A DNA stretch of 15,771 nt, from assembly GCA_033762075.1 (NCBI GenBank), contig JANRLY010000018.1:1-15771 (forward strand), in the 5' to 3' direction. Under the pieces are notes generated by a model. The model saw only the letters and a list, made by a program, of their open reading frames with translations, searched no databases and was not told the DNA's origin. Both the position numbers and the translations under genes were made by a program. The stretch's first letter is position 1. Each line of letters opens with the position of its first letter. This DNA is from VFKI01 sp033762075. Lineage in GTDB: Bacteria > Pseudomonadota > Gammaproteobacteria > DSM-16500. This document shows, piece by piece, positions 7,801-14,260 of this stretch.

Positions 7801-8307
7801 ATGCCACTATCAGACAATAAATTACCAGACGAAATTAGCAAATCAACACTTAAACGCGAAATGACTGCGCTGCAAAAAATTGGTGAAACGCTGGTAGACA
7901 TGCCGCAGTCACAGTTAGATAAAATACCATTGCCAGATGCACTGCTCGAAGCGATCATGCTCGCTCGAAACATAAAATCGCAGGGAGCTAAGCGTAGACA
8001 ATTGCAATATATAGGTAAGCTGATGCGAACCATAGAACTTGAGCCTATTCAAACCGCAATAAAAAACGCAAAATTAGCCAGCACGCAGATAACAGCACAA
8101 TTTCATCAAGCTGAAGAATGGCGCGAACGCTTAATCAATGAAGGAGACGATGCAGTGCAAGCATTCGTGACTCTGCATACAGAAGCTGACAGACAGAAAT
8201 TGCGACAACTCACTCGTCAAGCGCAACATGATCGCAAGTCAGAGAAAAATACAGGAGCAGAAAAAACGTTATTCAGATATCTAAGAGAGATCATCGACAA
8301 AGTGTAA
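7801..8307 (+). CDS. darP: Ribosome-associated protein DarP (YjgA, DUF615)
   Basis: A 168-residue, highly helical and charged protein (E. coli DarP is about 183). Recognised by STLKREMTALQKIGETLVDM, LPDALLEAIMLARNIKSQGAKRRQ, QYIGKLMR and the C-terminal EKTLFRYLREI. Family role: binds immature large ribosomal subunits and helps 50S assembly. It is typical of Beta- and Gammaproteobacteria, so it is a useful lineage clue. It starts 36 bp after the HAD gene in the same frame; tgga lies upstream as a weak SD. A second ATG overlaps the HAD stop (ATGA at 7761) but is out of frame. Confidence 0.9.
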   Translation: MPLSDNKLPDEISKSTLKREMTALQKIGETLVDMPQSQLDKIPLPDALLEAIMLARNIKSQGAKRRQLQYIGKLMRTIELEPIQTAIKNAKLASTQITAQFHQAEEWRERLINEGDDAVQAFVTLHTEADRQKLRQLTRQAQHDRKSEKNTGAEKTLFRYLREIIDKV

Positions 8308-8347
8308 AGGATCTCCTTACAAGAATTTTTTAACTCTTAAATGTATA

Positions 8348-8410
8348 AATGTGGGGTCATGCCTAGCTGGTGGTATTAAAAAGTCAAGAAGCCAGGCATG
8401 ACCCCACATT
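8348..8410. repeat. REP-like palindromic element
   Basis: A perfect 17-bp inverted repeat (8348-8364, aatgtggggtcatgcct, with 8394-8410), extended by 3 bp after one mismatch, with a ~23-base loop. The arm contains GGGGTCA and resembles the terminal hairpins of REP/RAYT-type elements common in Gammaproteobacteria. No Y1 transposase is present, so this would be a non-autonomous copy. Confidence 0.6.
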
Positions 8411-8422
8411 TTCCACATTTTC

Positions 8423-8451
8423 TTGACAGCTTTCTTCTATCGTTTTACGCT
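8423..8451 (+). promoter_or_regulatory. Candidate sigma-70 promoter of the dioxygenase-like gene
   Basis: TTGACA (8423-8428), a 17-base spacer and TACGCT (8446-8451), 44 bases before the ATG at 8496. The -35 is perfect and the -10 is weak. The -35 lies 12 bases beyond the REP-like hairpin. Confidence 0.4.
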
Positions 8452-8495
8452 GCAGAAGGTTTTGAATGCTCGAAGATAACTACAAGGAATTTTAT

Positions 8496-9317
8496 ATGAT
8501 CATGACAAGAAGTCAGTCTACGTTAACGTACGAAAACAATGAAAATAATTCGTCGGAAAATATTCATACTACGGGATATCAGGTGATACGTAGCGCTGTC
8601 ACAATAGATGATAGAATATTAAAATCTGCGCAGAGATTAGGTGAAAAAAAAGCCGGTGCGATTTTTAATCACAATGAAGTTAACACTCGCAACGACTATA
8701 AAAGACTTCAATGCAACCTCCCCCTTAAAGCAAAATACATGCGCTCATTTAACACCTCAGTGCAAAAGATTGTTAAGAATAAAATCAATACGAATTTACT
8801 GCCGACGGATCCTGTAATTATATATTCCAAGAGCGGTTGTCAACCACAAGCAGCGCATTGCGATTACATTCCAGACCAAGCACTGAAAACGGTCGATGAT
8901 GCACAAATGCCTCTCGCAATACTCATCGCGCTTATGCCTGATACACATTTAAATGTTTGGCCGAATTCCATTCGATTAGCTACAGCAAAACCTGAACAAC
9001 TCAAGTCTATTAATCCAATTCCATGCGAAACAATCGATCTCAATTCAGGTGACATGCTAGTATTCCGTGGCGATTTTGTTCATGCAGGTAGCGGTTATCA
9101 GGCAGATAATTATCGAATTCATTATTATTTAGATTCACCGAAAGTTCCACGAACAGCCAATCGAACTTGGCTGATTCCAAAAAATCAAAATGACCCCTTA
9201 CGAAAAATCATTCAACCAAGCATTCAAAATGGCCAATCATTTTTCTCTAAACAAGCATCCAGAAAAAGAAAAAATCAGTGCAAGGCAGCATCATACAAGA
9301 TCATGAAACCAGGATAA
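8496..9317 (+). CDS. 2-oxoglutarate/Fe(II) dioxygenase-like protein with basic tail
   Basis: A 273-residue protein from the ATG at 8496, which has AAGGA seven bases upstream; an ATG at 8466 would add 10 residues but has no SD. The iron-binding facial triad is visible: H121-C-D123 in AAHCDYIPD and H196 in GDFVHAGSGY, with the 2-oxoglutarate-binding basic residue R207 in NYRIHYYLD, the usual distance after the second His. The double-stranded beta-helix context (SGDMLVFRGDFVHAG) supports the fold. Substrate unknown. The last ~30 residues are Lys/Arg-rich (R256-K-R-K259) and resemble a nuclear localisation signal. The N-terminal ~35 residues are polar and disordered-looking. A monocistronic unit behind a REP-like hairpin. 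Confidence 0.65.
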   Translation: MIMTRSQSTLTYENNENNSSENIHTTGYQVIRSAVTIDDRILKSAQRLGEKKAGAIFNHNEVNTRNDYKRLQCNLPLKAKYMRSFNTSVQKIVKNKINTNLLPTDPVIIYSKSGCQPQAAHCDYIPDQALKTVDDAQMPLAILIALMPDTHLNVWPNSIRLATAKPEQLKSINPIPCETIDLNSGDMLVFRGDFVHAGSGYQADNYRIHYYLDSPKVPRTANRTWLIPKNQNDPLRKIIQPSIQNGQSFFSKQASRKRKNQCKAASYKIMKPG

Positions 9318-9391
9318 GGCTTACGTTTTAAAACTAAGTTCCCATACATCATTTCAAAATAGATAAATAAGAATATCTATTTTCTTCATTA

Positions 9392-9412
9392 CAAGGCGAT
9401 ACTTAACCCTGA
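9392..9412. repeat. Solitary REP-like half-site
   Basis: Matches 19 of 21 positions of the right arm (14330-14350) of the large hairpin upstream of the barrel gene. No matching left arm is seen nearby. It lies 6 bp outside the left inverted repeat of the Cys-rich cassette. Confidence 0.45.
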
Positions 9413-9418
9413 CGTCTT

Positions 9419-9444
9419 ATGAGTAATGACATGGTTAACACTTA
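9419..9444. repeat. Left 26-bp inverted repeat of the Cys-rich cassette
   Basis: Starts atgagtaatgacatggtt and matches the reverse complement of 10134-10159 at 24 of 26 positions. The similarity stops sharply at both ends of the repeat. Confidence 0.75.
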
Positions 9445-9461
9445 CTTGCCCCCTGTTCTTG

Positions 9462-9809
9462 TTATTGGGCTTGACACCGGGTTCCGCAAGGGGTTGTGCT
9501 GCAATTATATCCTACACCACAATCGGAACTAGTGCTGCATTGATCCCAACAAGAATCACAATTAGAAGCACAATTAGCGGCGAGCATAGTATGCTTGGCT
9601 GAATTATTAATGCTAGAAGTAGTCGTGTTGGTTTTGCATCGATTGCCACACGAAGTATCTTGACAAACGTGCTCTGCTCCACAATCGGCGTTGACTGTAC
9701 ATTGATCCCAGCAAGAATCACAATCTTTCGCGCATACTTTTGCAGCATACACATTAGTAAATGTTACAAGGCAGAAAATCGCAAAAAAATAACGCAATAT
9801 ATTTTTCAT
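9462..9809 (-). CDS. Secreted protein with two eight-cysteine WAP-like modules
   Basis: A 115-residue protein. Signal peptide at 1-22/23 (MKNILRYFF..VYAA). Two tandem 33-residue modules (26-58 and 80-112) share exactly the same cysteine spacing, C-x3-C-x2-C-x3-C-x5-C-x5-C-x4-C-x3-C, and 19 of 33 residues, including CDSCWDQC and DCG. A Thr/Ser/Asn-rich linker joins them. The second half of each module (DC..C..CG.RC) resembles the whey acidic protein four-disulfide core. The protein is probably exported and disulfide-bonded in the periplasm or outside the cell; the function is unknown. AAAGGA is well placed before the ATG. It lies 45 bp downstream of another Cys-rich gene in the same cassette. 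Confidence 0.75.
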   Translation of the reverse strand: MKNILRYFFAIFCLVTFTNVYAAKVCAKDCDSCWDQCTVNADCGAEHVCQDTSCGNRCKTNTTTSSINNSAKHTMLAANCASNCDSCWDQCSTSSDCGVGYNCSTTPCGTRCQAQ

Positions 9810-9854
9810 AATTAAGTCCTTTTATAAAATAAATGCTATTGGAAATCTCTGTTA

Positions 9855-10070
9855 TTAACACTCGTTTCTTTTCAAGCAAACCGTTTGAAAGTTCCAACAT
9901 AGGGTATAACAATCCCGTTGTTGATCATTATCTGTATACTGATTAGTGCATCTATTAAAGCATTGATCCCGTTCGACAACACACTGACGACATGCATCTG
10001 TTTCTGCAAGGGCTGAATAGGTGGGTGCCAATAAAAAAAACAGTAATATTAATAAATTATAACGAATCAT
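9855..10070 (-). CDS. Small secreted Cys-rich protein with twin CX3C pattern
   Basis: A 71-residue protein from the ATG at 10070 (AAGGG ten bases upstream; a TTG at 10076 would add two residues). Signal peptide at 1-22 (LLILLFFLLAPTYSALA), so the mature form is about 49 residues. Eight Cys, C27-x2-C-x6-C-x3-C-x12-C-x3-C-x6-C-x5-C71, give a near-symmetric twin CX3C arrangement that would staple two antiparallel helices. The central CFNRC..CYTLC spacing of 12 recalls small Tim/CHCH helical hairpins; homology is not implied. No known family is recognised. First gene of the Cys-rich pair. Confidence 0.65.
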   Translation of the reverse strand: MIRYNLLILLFFLLAPTYSALAETDACRQCVVERDQCFNRCTNQYTDNDQQRDCYTLCWNFQTVCLKRNEC

Positions 10071-10108
10071 ATTCAAAATTCCCTTTTTTTATATACAGAC
10101 ACTTTGTT

Positions 10109-10114
10109 ATTATA
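10109..10114 (-). promoter_or_regulatory. Candidate -10 box of the Cys-rich gene pair
   Basis: A perfect TATAAT on the minus strand, 38 bases before the ATG at 10070. The matching -35 position is poor (CTTAAT at 17-base spacing) and overlaps the inner end of the right 26-bp repeat. Confidence 0.3.
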
Positions 10115-10133
10115 ACATAATAAATAATAACAT

Positions 10134-10159
10134 TAAGTGCTAACCATGTCGTTACTCAT
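10134..10159. repeat. Right 26-bp inverted repeat of the Cys-rich cassette
   Basis: Contains gctaaccatgtcgttactca; partner of 9419-9444. Its inner end lies close to the predicted promoter of the upstream Cys-rich gene. Confidence 0.75.
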
Positions 10160-10389
10160 CAGTATATCTAAACACTCAAGCTCATGAAAAATTGATAATA
10201 ATTCTCCACCGTTTTTGGAGTTTTCACTCATGATTTCAGAAGCATGTATCTCCTTGTAACCTTTTTAAGGTATGGTGGAATTTGCATGTATCATTTCTTT
10301 TGGCATCAAGAACAGACAAGCAGAGCCGAGCACTCATTTAACACAAAGTTTTTATATATTTAAGACAGAAAAAGGAGAAACTTAAACCC
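10160..10389. other. AT-rich intergenic region upstream of the second methyltransferase
   Basis: No gene found. It holds a weak 5-bp hairpin (ctcca/tggag, 10204-10220), an 11-base match in reverse orientation to the REP-like arm (gtatctccttg, 10246-10256) and two copies of gcatgtatc. It ends in the AGGAG ribosome-binding site of the methyltransferase. The promoter is probably in the last 70 bases but no convincing pair of boxes was seen. Confidence 0.4.
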
Positions 10390-11097
10390 ATGTATTCTAA
10401 ATCAGCACCCAAAGATGTTTTTGAACAAATCGCTTTAAAATATGCAAAACTTGTGGATACAAAACCCATTCATATTTATTATGAACGACCAAATTTATTA
10501 TCACTTTTACCAATCAATATTGAGGGATTAAATATACTAGACCTAGGTTGTGGATCAGGTTGGTATGCAGAGCATCTGACTACGCTCGGCGCAAAAATAA
10601 CAGCAATTGATTCTAGTCAAACGATGGTAGAACTGACACAGAAAAGAGTACCCGAATGTCATGTTTATCTGGCAGATTTAGAAAATCCATTGAGCACTTT
10701 AAATAATCAATCATTCGATATTATTATTGCCCCTTTAGTGATTCACTATATCAAAGACTGGCATGTATTATTTGAACGTTTATCAAAATTACTTAAGCAC
10801 AATGGCTATTTCATATTTTCTACCCATGCACCTCACATGGAATATATTGCATTTAATTTAGAAAACTATTTTCAAAAAGCACTTATTACTGATTATTGGG
10901 AAAACATTGGCGAGATAAAATTTTATCATCATACATTACATGAATTAACCGAATCATTATATCAATCAGGCTTTATTATTGAACGCATGCTAGAACCTAT
11001 GCCTTTACCAGAAATGGAAAAAGCAGACCCAAAAATGTACAGCAATATTGTCAGCAAACCATGGTTTTTATTCGTTAGGGCGAAAAAATTAAATTAA
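10390..11097 (+). CDS. Class I SAM-dependent methyltransferase
   Basis: A 235-residue protein. Motif I is NILDLGCGSGWYA (48-60), motif II acidic D74 in ITAIDSSQ, motif III in VYLADLENP, and the following strand is FDIIIAPLVIHYIKDW. A late HGYFIFSTHAP-type strand (NGYFIFSTHAP) completes the core. Methyltransf_11-like; small-molecule or quinone-type substrates are common in this family but none can be assigned. AGGAG lies 12 bases before the ATG. The C-terminal part (MLEPMPLPEMEKADPKMYSNIVSKPWFLFVRAKK) matches the usual ending of this methyltransferase group. Convergent with the ychJ-like gene, with only 20 bp between the stop codons. Confidence 0.85.
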   Translation: MYSKSAPKDVFEQIALKYAKLVDTKPIHIYYERPNLLSLLPINIEGLNILDLGCGSGWYAEHLTTLGAKITAIDSSQTMVELTQKRVPECHVYLADLENPLSTLNNQSFDIIIAPLVIHYIKDWHVLFERLSKLLKHNGYFIFSTHAPHMEYIAFNLENYFQKALITDYWENIGEIKFYHHTLHELTESLYQSGFIIERMLEPMPLPEMEKADPKMYSNIVSKPWFLFVRAKKLN

Positions 11098-11117
11098 ACG
11101 CAGGTTTAAAGCTTAAG

Positions 11118-11507
11118 CTACGAAAGCATATCGCCATCAACGTAATACCATACTCCTTTAATTAAGTGAAATTCACTTTTTTCGTGAATATGCTCGAGCA
11201 TTCCTTCATAACTATATTTCACGATGAATTCGACAAATCCCTTATCTTCACCTGCCATTTCGGTTGTTACCACTGTCAGTTCAAGCCATTTGACAGTTCT
11301 TGCCCAAATAGCTGCAGAAGTTTCATCATAATCCTGCGCGGCCTTACCTCTCATAGTAGACTTGATATAGAGAATATTAGCCATTGAGTAAGCGGTATAG
11401 CGTGAGCGCATTAATTGCTCCGGAGTGGCAGCCATTTGTTGACCTGAAATATATCTGTTGCAACACTCATCGAAATGGCTACCTGATCCACAAGGACATT
11501 TTTTCAT
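11118..11507 (-). CDS. ychJ: YchJ-family (UPF0225) SEC-C motif protein
   Basis: A 129-residue protein from the ATG at 11507, chosen because the CPCGSG motif then starts at residue 4 as in YchJ; an ATG at 11552 adds 15 residues and overlaps the upstream gene by 7 bp. The N-terminal SEC-C zinc motif (C4, C6, C15, C16) is followed by the NTF2-like YchJ core with LMRSRYTAYSMANILYI and GVWYYVDG. E. coli YchJ has a second SEC-C motif at its C terminus; this protein ends right after the core and lacks it. Family function unknown. Last gene of a three-gene minus-strand operon. Confidence 0.85.
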   Translation of the reverse strand: MKKCPCGSGSHFDECCNRYISGQQMAATPEQLMRSRYTAYSMANILYIKSTMRGKAAQDYDETSAAIWARTVKWLELTVVTTEMAGEDKGFVEFIVKYSYEGMLEHIHEKSEFHLIKGVWYYVDGDMLS

Positions 11508-11545
11508 GCAATATTCTCTAAATTTTTTAATGAGAGAATTTAATT

Positions 11546-12406
11546 TTAACACCGATAAGGTTCAGGAAATCTAAAATAATCATCATTAAAGAGAAAATTT
11601 TCTGAAACCATGATGCCACACTCAGGGTAAGCTTCTATTGGCTCCAAATCTGTAATATGAAAATGATCCGGTATAAATTCAAATATGACCTGTTTAAATG
11701 TTTCAGGAATTAAATTGATAATTACTTCGATTGGTAGCTGGTTCTTAATAAGAATATCTTTAACATGAAGATTAGAGCTTACAATCTCATACAATATGAT
11801 TAGATCATATTCATCCGAATAAAATATTTTTTTATTAAAATTGTATAGTATAAAAAGCGTGAAGCCATCCATCACACTAAATTTATTGGACAAAGAAAGC
11901 CGATTAGTAATTAACTCTCTTATCAGATTTAAATCAGAAGGATGATGGATATCTAAGCTTCTTAAGCCGGAGGTGGTTTGCTTGGACTTATCTGCTTTAT
12001 ATAGAAAGTTATATTCTTTATGAAATTTGAATGGATATTTTTTATAGAGGGTATAATTATCAGTAAATAATACAGACGCATCAAAATGCTGATGAATGTA
12101 ACTCATAGATTCATTCATCAAAGCATCAAATAACCCTTTACGTCGATGAGATTCTTTGACACAGATACCATGTAAAGCAGCAATGCGCTGATGTTTGTTG
12201 TTTAACATAACATCCATAGGAATAATTCCCAGGTGGGCGATGACTTCATCTTTGTCTTTAATAACAAAAGGTAATGAAATTTTATCCCAACGTGCATTAT
12301 ATTCCATGCCAAACATCGCAATTTTTTTAATGCCAGGAAAAATACTATCCATGAGATCAATACACTTTGAAAAAAGTGTATTGTCTTTTTCATAACTTAA
12401 ATACAT
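11546..12406 (-). CDS. GNAT-family N-acetyltransferase
   Basis: A 286-residue protein. The acetyl-CoA-binding motif is visible as ALHGICVKESHRRKGLFDALM (R88-x-x-G91), followed by a strand with SVLFTDNYTLYKKYPF. The N-terminal GNAT core occupies about 1-140. The remaining ~145 residues form a second region without a recognised motif, as in longer Eis-like acetyltransferases. Substrate unknown. AAAGG lies six bases before the ATG and overlaps the end of the preceding gene (10 bp apart), so translation is probably coupled. Middle gene of the operon. Confidence 0.8.
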   Translation of the reverse strand: MYLSYEKDNTLFSKCIDLMDSIFPGIKKIAMFGMEYNARWDKISLPFVIKDKDEVIAHLGIIPMDVMLNNKHQRIAALHGICVKESHRRKGLFDALMNESMSYIHQHFDASVLFTDNYTLYKKYPFKFHKEYNFLYKADKSKQTTSGLRSLDIHHPSDLNLIRELITNRLSLSNKFSVMDGFTLFILYNFNKKIFYSDEYDLIILYEIVSSNLHVKDILIKNQLPIEVIINLIPETFKQVIFEFIPDHFHITDLEPIEAYPECGIMVSENFLFNDDYFRFPEPYRC

Positions 12407-12415
12407 TGATAACCT

Positions 12416-13060
12416 TTAAATATTTTTCATTTGAATATTTGATGCTTTTCTAGACTCGCTATACTCATTTACTTTTGTTTCTAAATATTTTTTCAATACT
12501 TCATTTTCATGCTCAATGGATTTAGTGATTTCACCAAGCGATCCAAGGTCCAACTTGCTAGGCCAATTCACTATTTTTTTCATACCTGCATGAAAGGAGT
12601 GTGAAAATTCTTTTGCTCTTATCACTTTAAAACTATCGTCTATAATTTGATGATGATTTTTATCAAAGCTTGAAATATCAGTATAGTGAGTATTAAATAT
12701 TTTTACTTGTTCTAACAAAGCCAATATATAGCTAGAAATTCTATCATCATTTGCTTCACATAAATGTGCCGTCCCATTGTAAAAATAGCTAATAGATACT
12801 TGATTATTATTTGTAGATGGATTTGAAAGACTAAACACGATGGACTGTAGATCATTTTTTTTATTATGTGATTCAAATGTTAAATAATCTAAATGATTCG
12901 CACTTACCATGATATTCAGACTATATCTTACATTGTTGACACTATCATAAAGCACATTCATGTTAATCTGGCTATTATCAGAAGTGCCAATTGAGTAAAA
13001 TTTACCTAAATCAGCATGTGTGATTGAGAGTGAGCTACCGTTAGGAAATAATTTATACAT
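12416..13060 (-). CDS. Hypothetical protein, first gene of the GNAT-ychJ operon
   Basis: A 214-residue protein from the ATG at 13060, which has GAGG six bases upstream; an ATG at 13072 without an SD would add four residues. No family recognised. The N-terminal ~125 residues look beta-rich with many Asn and Ser (YSLNIMVSANHLDYLTFES). The C-terminal ~80 residues are helical and probably coiled-coil (LGEITKSIEHENEVLKKYLE). There is no signal peptide or membrane segment. The stop codon is next to the SD of the GNAT gene, so the two are almost certainly co-transcribed. Lower GC than its neighbours, which may reflect acquisition. Confidence 0.7.
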   Translation of the reverse strand: MYKLFPNGSSLSITHADLGKFYSIGTSDNSQINMNVLYDSVNNVRYSLNIMVSANHLDYLTFESHNKKNDLQSIVFSLSNPSTNNNQVSISYFYNGTAHLCEANDDRISSYILALLEQVKIFNTHYTDISSFDKNHHQIIDDSFKVIRAKEFSHSFHAGMKKIVNWPSKLDLGSLGEITKSIEHENEVLKKYLETKVNEYSESRKASNIQMKNI

Positions 13061-13143
13061 GTTAAACCTCATTTTATTGCAATTAGAAAGGAAGCGATTA
13101 TATCTTGAAACTTAGCACAGTCGGCAGAGAACTCCCTGCGAGC

Positions 13144-13185
13144 AAAAAAATTGCATTGTCATCTGGGCTCATCATGAGCCCAGAT
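13144..13185 (-). terminator. Hairpin terminator of the 13195-13776 gene
   Basis: A perfect 12-bp palindrome (atctgggctcat, one central base, atgagcccagat; 13161-13185) lies 9 bp past the stop codon. It is followed on the minus strand by ATGACAA-containing spacer and a run of seven T (13150-13144). The layout is the same as the terminator at 1935-1978. Confidence 0.6.
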
Positions 13186-13194
13186 AATGTAGCG

Positions 13195-13776
13195 TTATCT
13201 ACGGGGTGACAAAGATGTTTCTCTGTCGCTTTCCTTTTCAATCGTTACACCTGAGCTCATACTGGCTGCAAATTTCGTCTGTTCACGCTTTATCATATCA
13301 AATAATGTTTCCGGCTTTGCTCCACGCTTTGACTTGTAAACAAACTTTGCATCCGCTGATACAGAAAGATCACCAACTCTTTCTTTTAATTGCTCTTTAA
13401 CTTCAGTTGGGAAACAAGCAGCAGTTTCTGGAGCATTTAATATTTGTCCTAGAACATTCTTATTTTCCTGAACATAATGACAGATCGCATCTGCAACCCC
13501 TGGATCATTGAGCTCATTCCCTGCCATATAATGTGCATGAATAAAATCTGGCAAATTCACTGCGCTATTCATCATATTATCAAACCCAGCAACCAATCCA
13601 GGTCTGAGTTTTTCATCCCATTCAGATAGCGTGATTTTGGATTCAGGACAATGAACTTGCAAAACGGCTGTTGCTAAAATCTTATATGACAACATTTTGA
13701 TATTAGCACCCAGAAAATCAGTTAGAGCTTCGGCATTTTTTTCTCGACACAATTTGTATAAATCTTGATTATTCAT
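13195..13776 (-). CDS. Hypothetical helical protein
   Basis: A 193-residue protein with AAGGA well placed before the ATG. No family recognised. It is predicted mostly helical with no signal peptide or membrane segment. The C-terminal end is rich in Glu, Ser and Arg (TIEKESDRETSLSPRR), which recalls C-terminal signals of Dot/Icm-secreted proteins; this is weak inference. Three Cys residues are scattered. It is transcribed alone: a terminator follows and the next gene upstream is more than 200 bp away. Confidence 0.65.
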   Translation of the reverse strand: MNNQDLYKLCREKNAEALTDFLGANIKMLSYKILATAVLQVHCPESKITLSEWDEKLRPGLVAGFDNMMNSAVNLPDFIHAHYMAGNELNDPGVADAICHYVQENKNVLGQILNAPETAACFPTEVKEQLKERVGDLSVSADAKFVYKSKRGAKPETLFDMIKREQTKFAASMSSGVTIEKESDRETSLSPRR

Positions 13777-13920
13777 GTTATATCCTTAGCATTTATTAGT
13801 TTCTTTTATATAAAAATATTGCGCCAGGATTTTAACGCAGAGAATTGCCTAAGATTAGGGGGAAAAATCCCCTACTACATTCTTGCGCCAAACATGATAA
13901 AAATAACTCACCGTATCAAT

Positions 13921-13993
13921 GAAGCTTGGCGTCAAACTTCCGCCATTGCGTTTTGCCTATCTAACGTAATAACAGAAGCCTGACCCAAGCTTC
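13921..13993. repeat. Imperfect long hairpin downstream of the Lys-rich microgene
   Basis: 13921-13940 (gaagcttggcgtcaaacttc) pairs with 13975-13993 (gaagcctgacccaagcttc), with one bulge and two mismatches and a 34-base loop. It starts 9 bp past the stop of the minus-strand microgene and could terminate it, although no T-run follows. A second small hairpin (6-bp stem, tagggg/ccccta) lies at 13856-13874. Confidence 0.45.
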
Positions 13994-14002
13994 TTGCCTA
14001 GA

Positions 14003-14104
14003 TTATTTCTTACCGCGCTTTTCTTTCTTTTCAGCGCGTTTCTCTTTCAGCGTTTTAACTGCCTTCTTTTTAGTTTCTTTTTTGCTTTCTTTTGATTTAC
14101 TCAT
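14003..14104 (-). CDS. 33-residue Lys-rich microprotein
   Basis: Reads MSKSKESKKETKKKAVKTLK then EKRAEKKEKRGKK and stops: 15 Lys and 2 Arg in 33 residues. AAAAGGA is placed about seven bases before the ATG, supporting real translation. Small Lys-rich proteins with a TLKEKRAxKK-type segment occur as unnamed hypotheticals in many Proteobacteria; I recognise the type but no function. The charge suggests RNA, ribosome or DNA binding (inference). A long hairpin follows the gene. Confidence 0.6.
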   Translation of the reverse strand: MSKSKESKKETKKKAVKTLKEKRAEKKEKRGKK

Positions 14105-14260
14105 ATCAGTTCCTTTTCTAGGTTCAATATTTGTGTTTAGCTTAAAGACAAAAAATCACATAAAAGTGAATGATTTTAATCTTCAAGGAATTTGGCTAAC
14201 TATTTTAATCATTTGATCTTCTGTAAATGCACGCAGTGTTTTTCCATTTTATACGTTCAA

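Larger units (their letters stand above)
9419..10159. mobile_element. Possible 741-bp mobile cassette carrying two Cys-rich secreted genes
   Basis: Bounded by the 26-bp inverted repeats, it contains only the two small secreted-protein genes, both on the minus strand. It has no transposase, so it would have to be moved in trans. No target-site duplication is seen outside the repeats (ctt on the left, cag on the right). The mobile nature is inferred from the repeats alone. Confidence 0.4.

Noticed and set aside
9512..9754. 80-codon minus-strand open frame
   Set aside because: It is an alternative frame of the Cys-rich gene at 9462-9809, which has the signal peptide, the SD and the repeated Cys modules.
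13819..13890. Two copies of ttgcgcca as possible operator or CRISPR-like repeat
   Set aside because: Only two 8-base copies with unrelated surroundings; expected by chance in a window this size.
13765..13983. Plus-strand 72-codon open frame
   Set aside because: It overlaps the start of the minus-strand 193-residue gene, has no SD, runs through two hairpins and shows no protein-like pattern.
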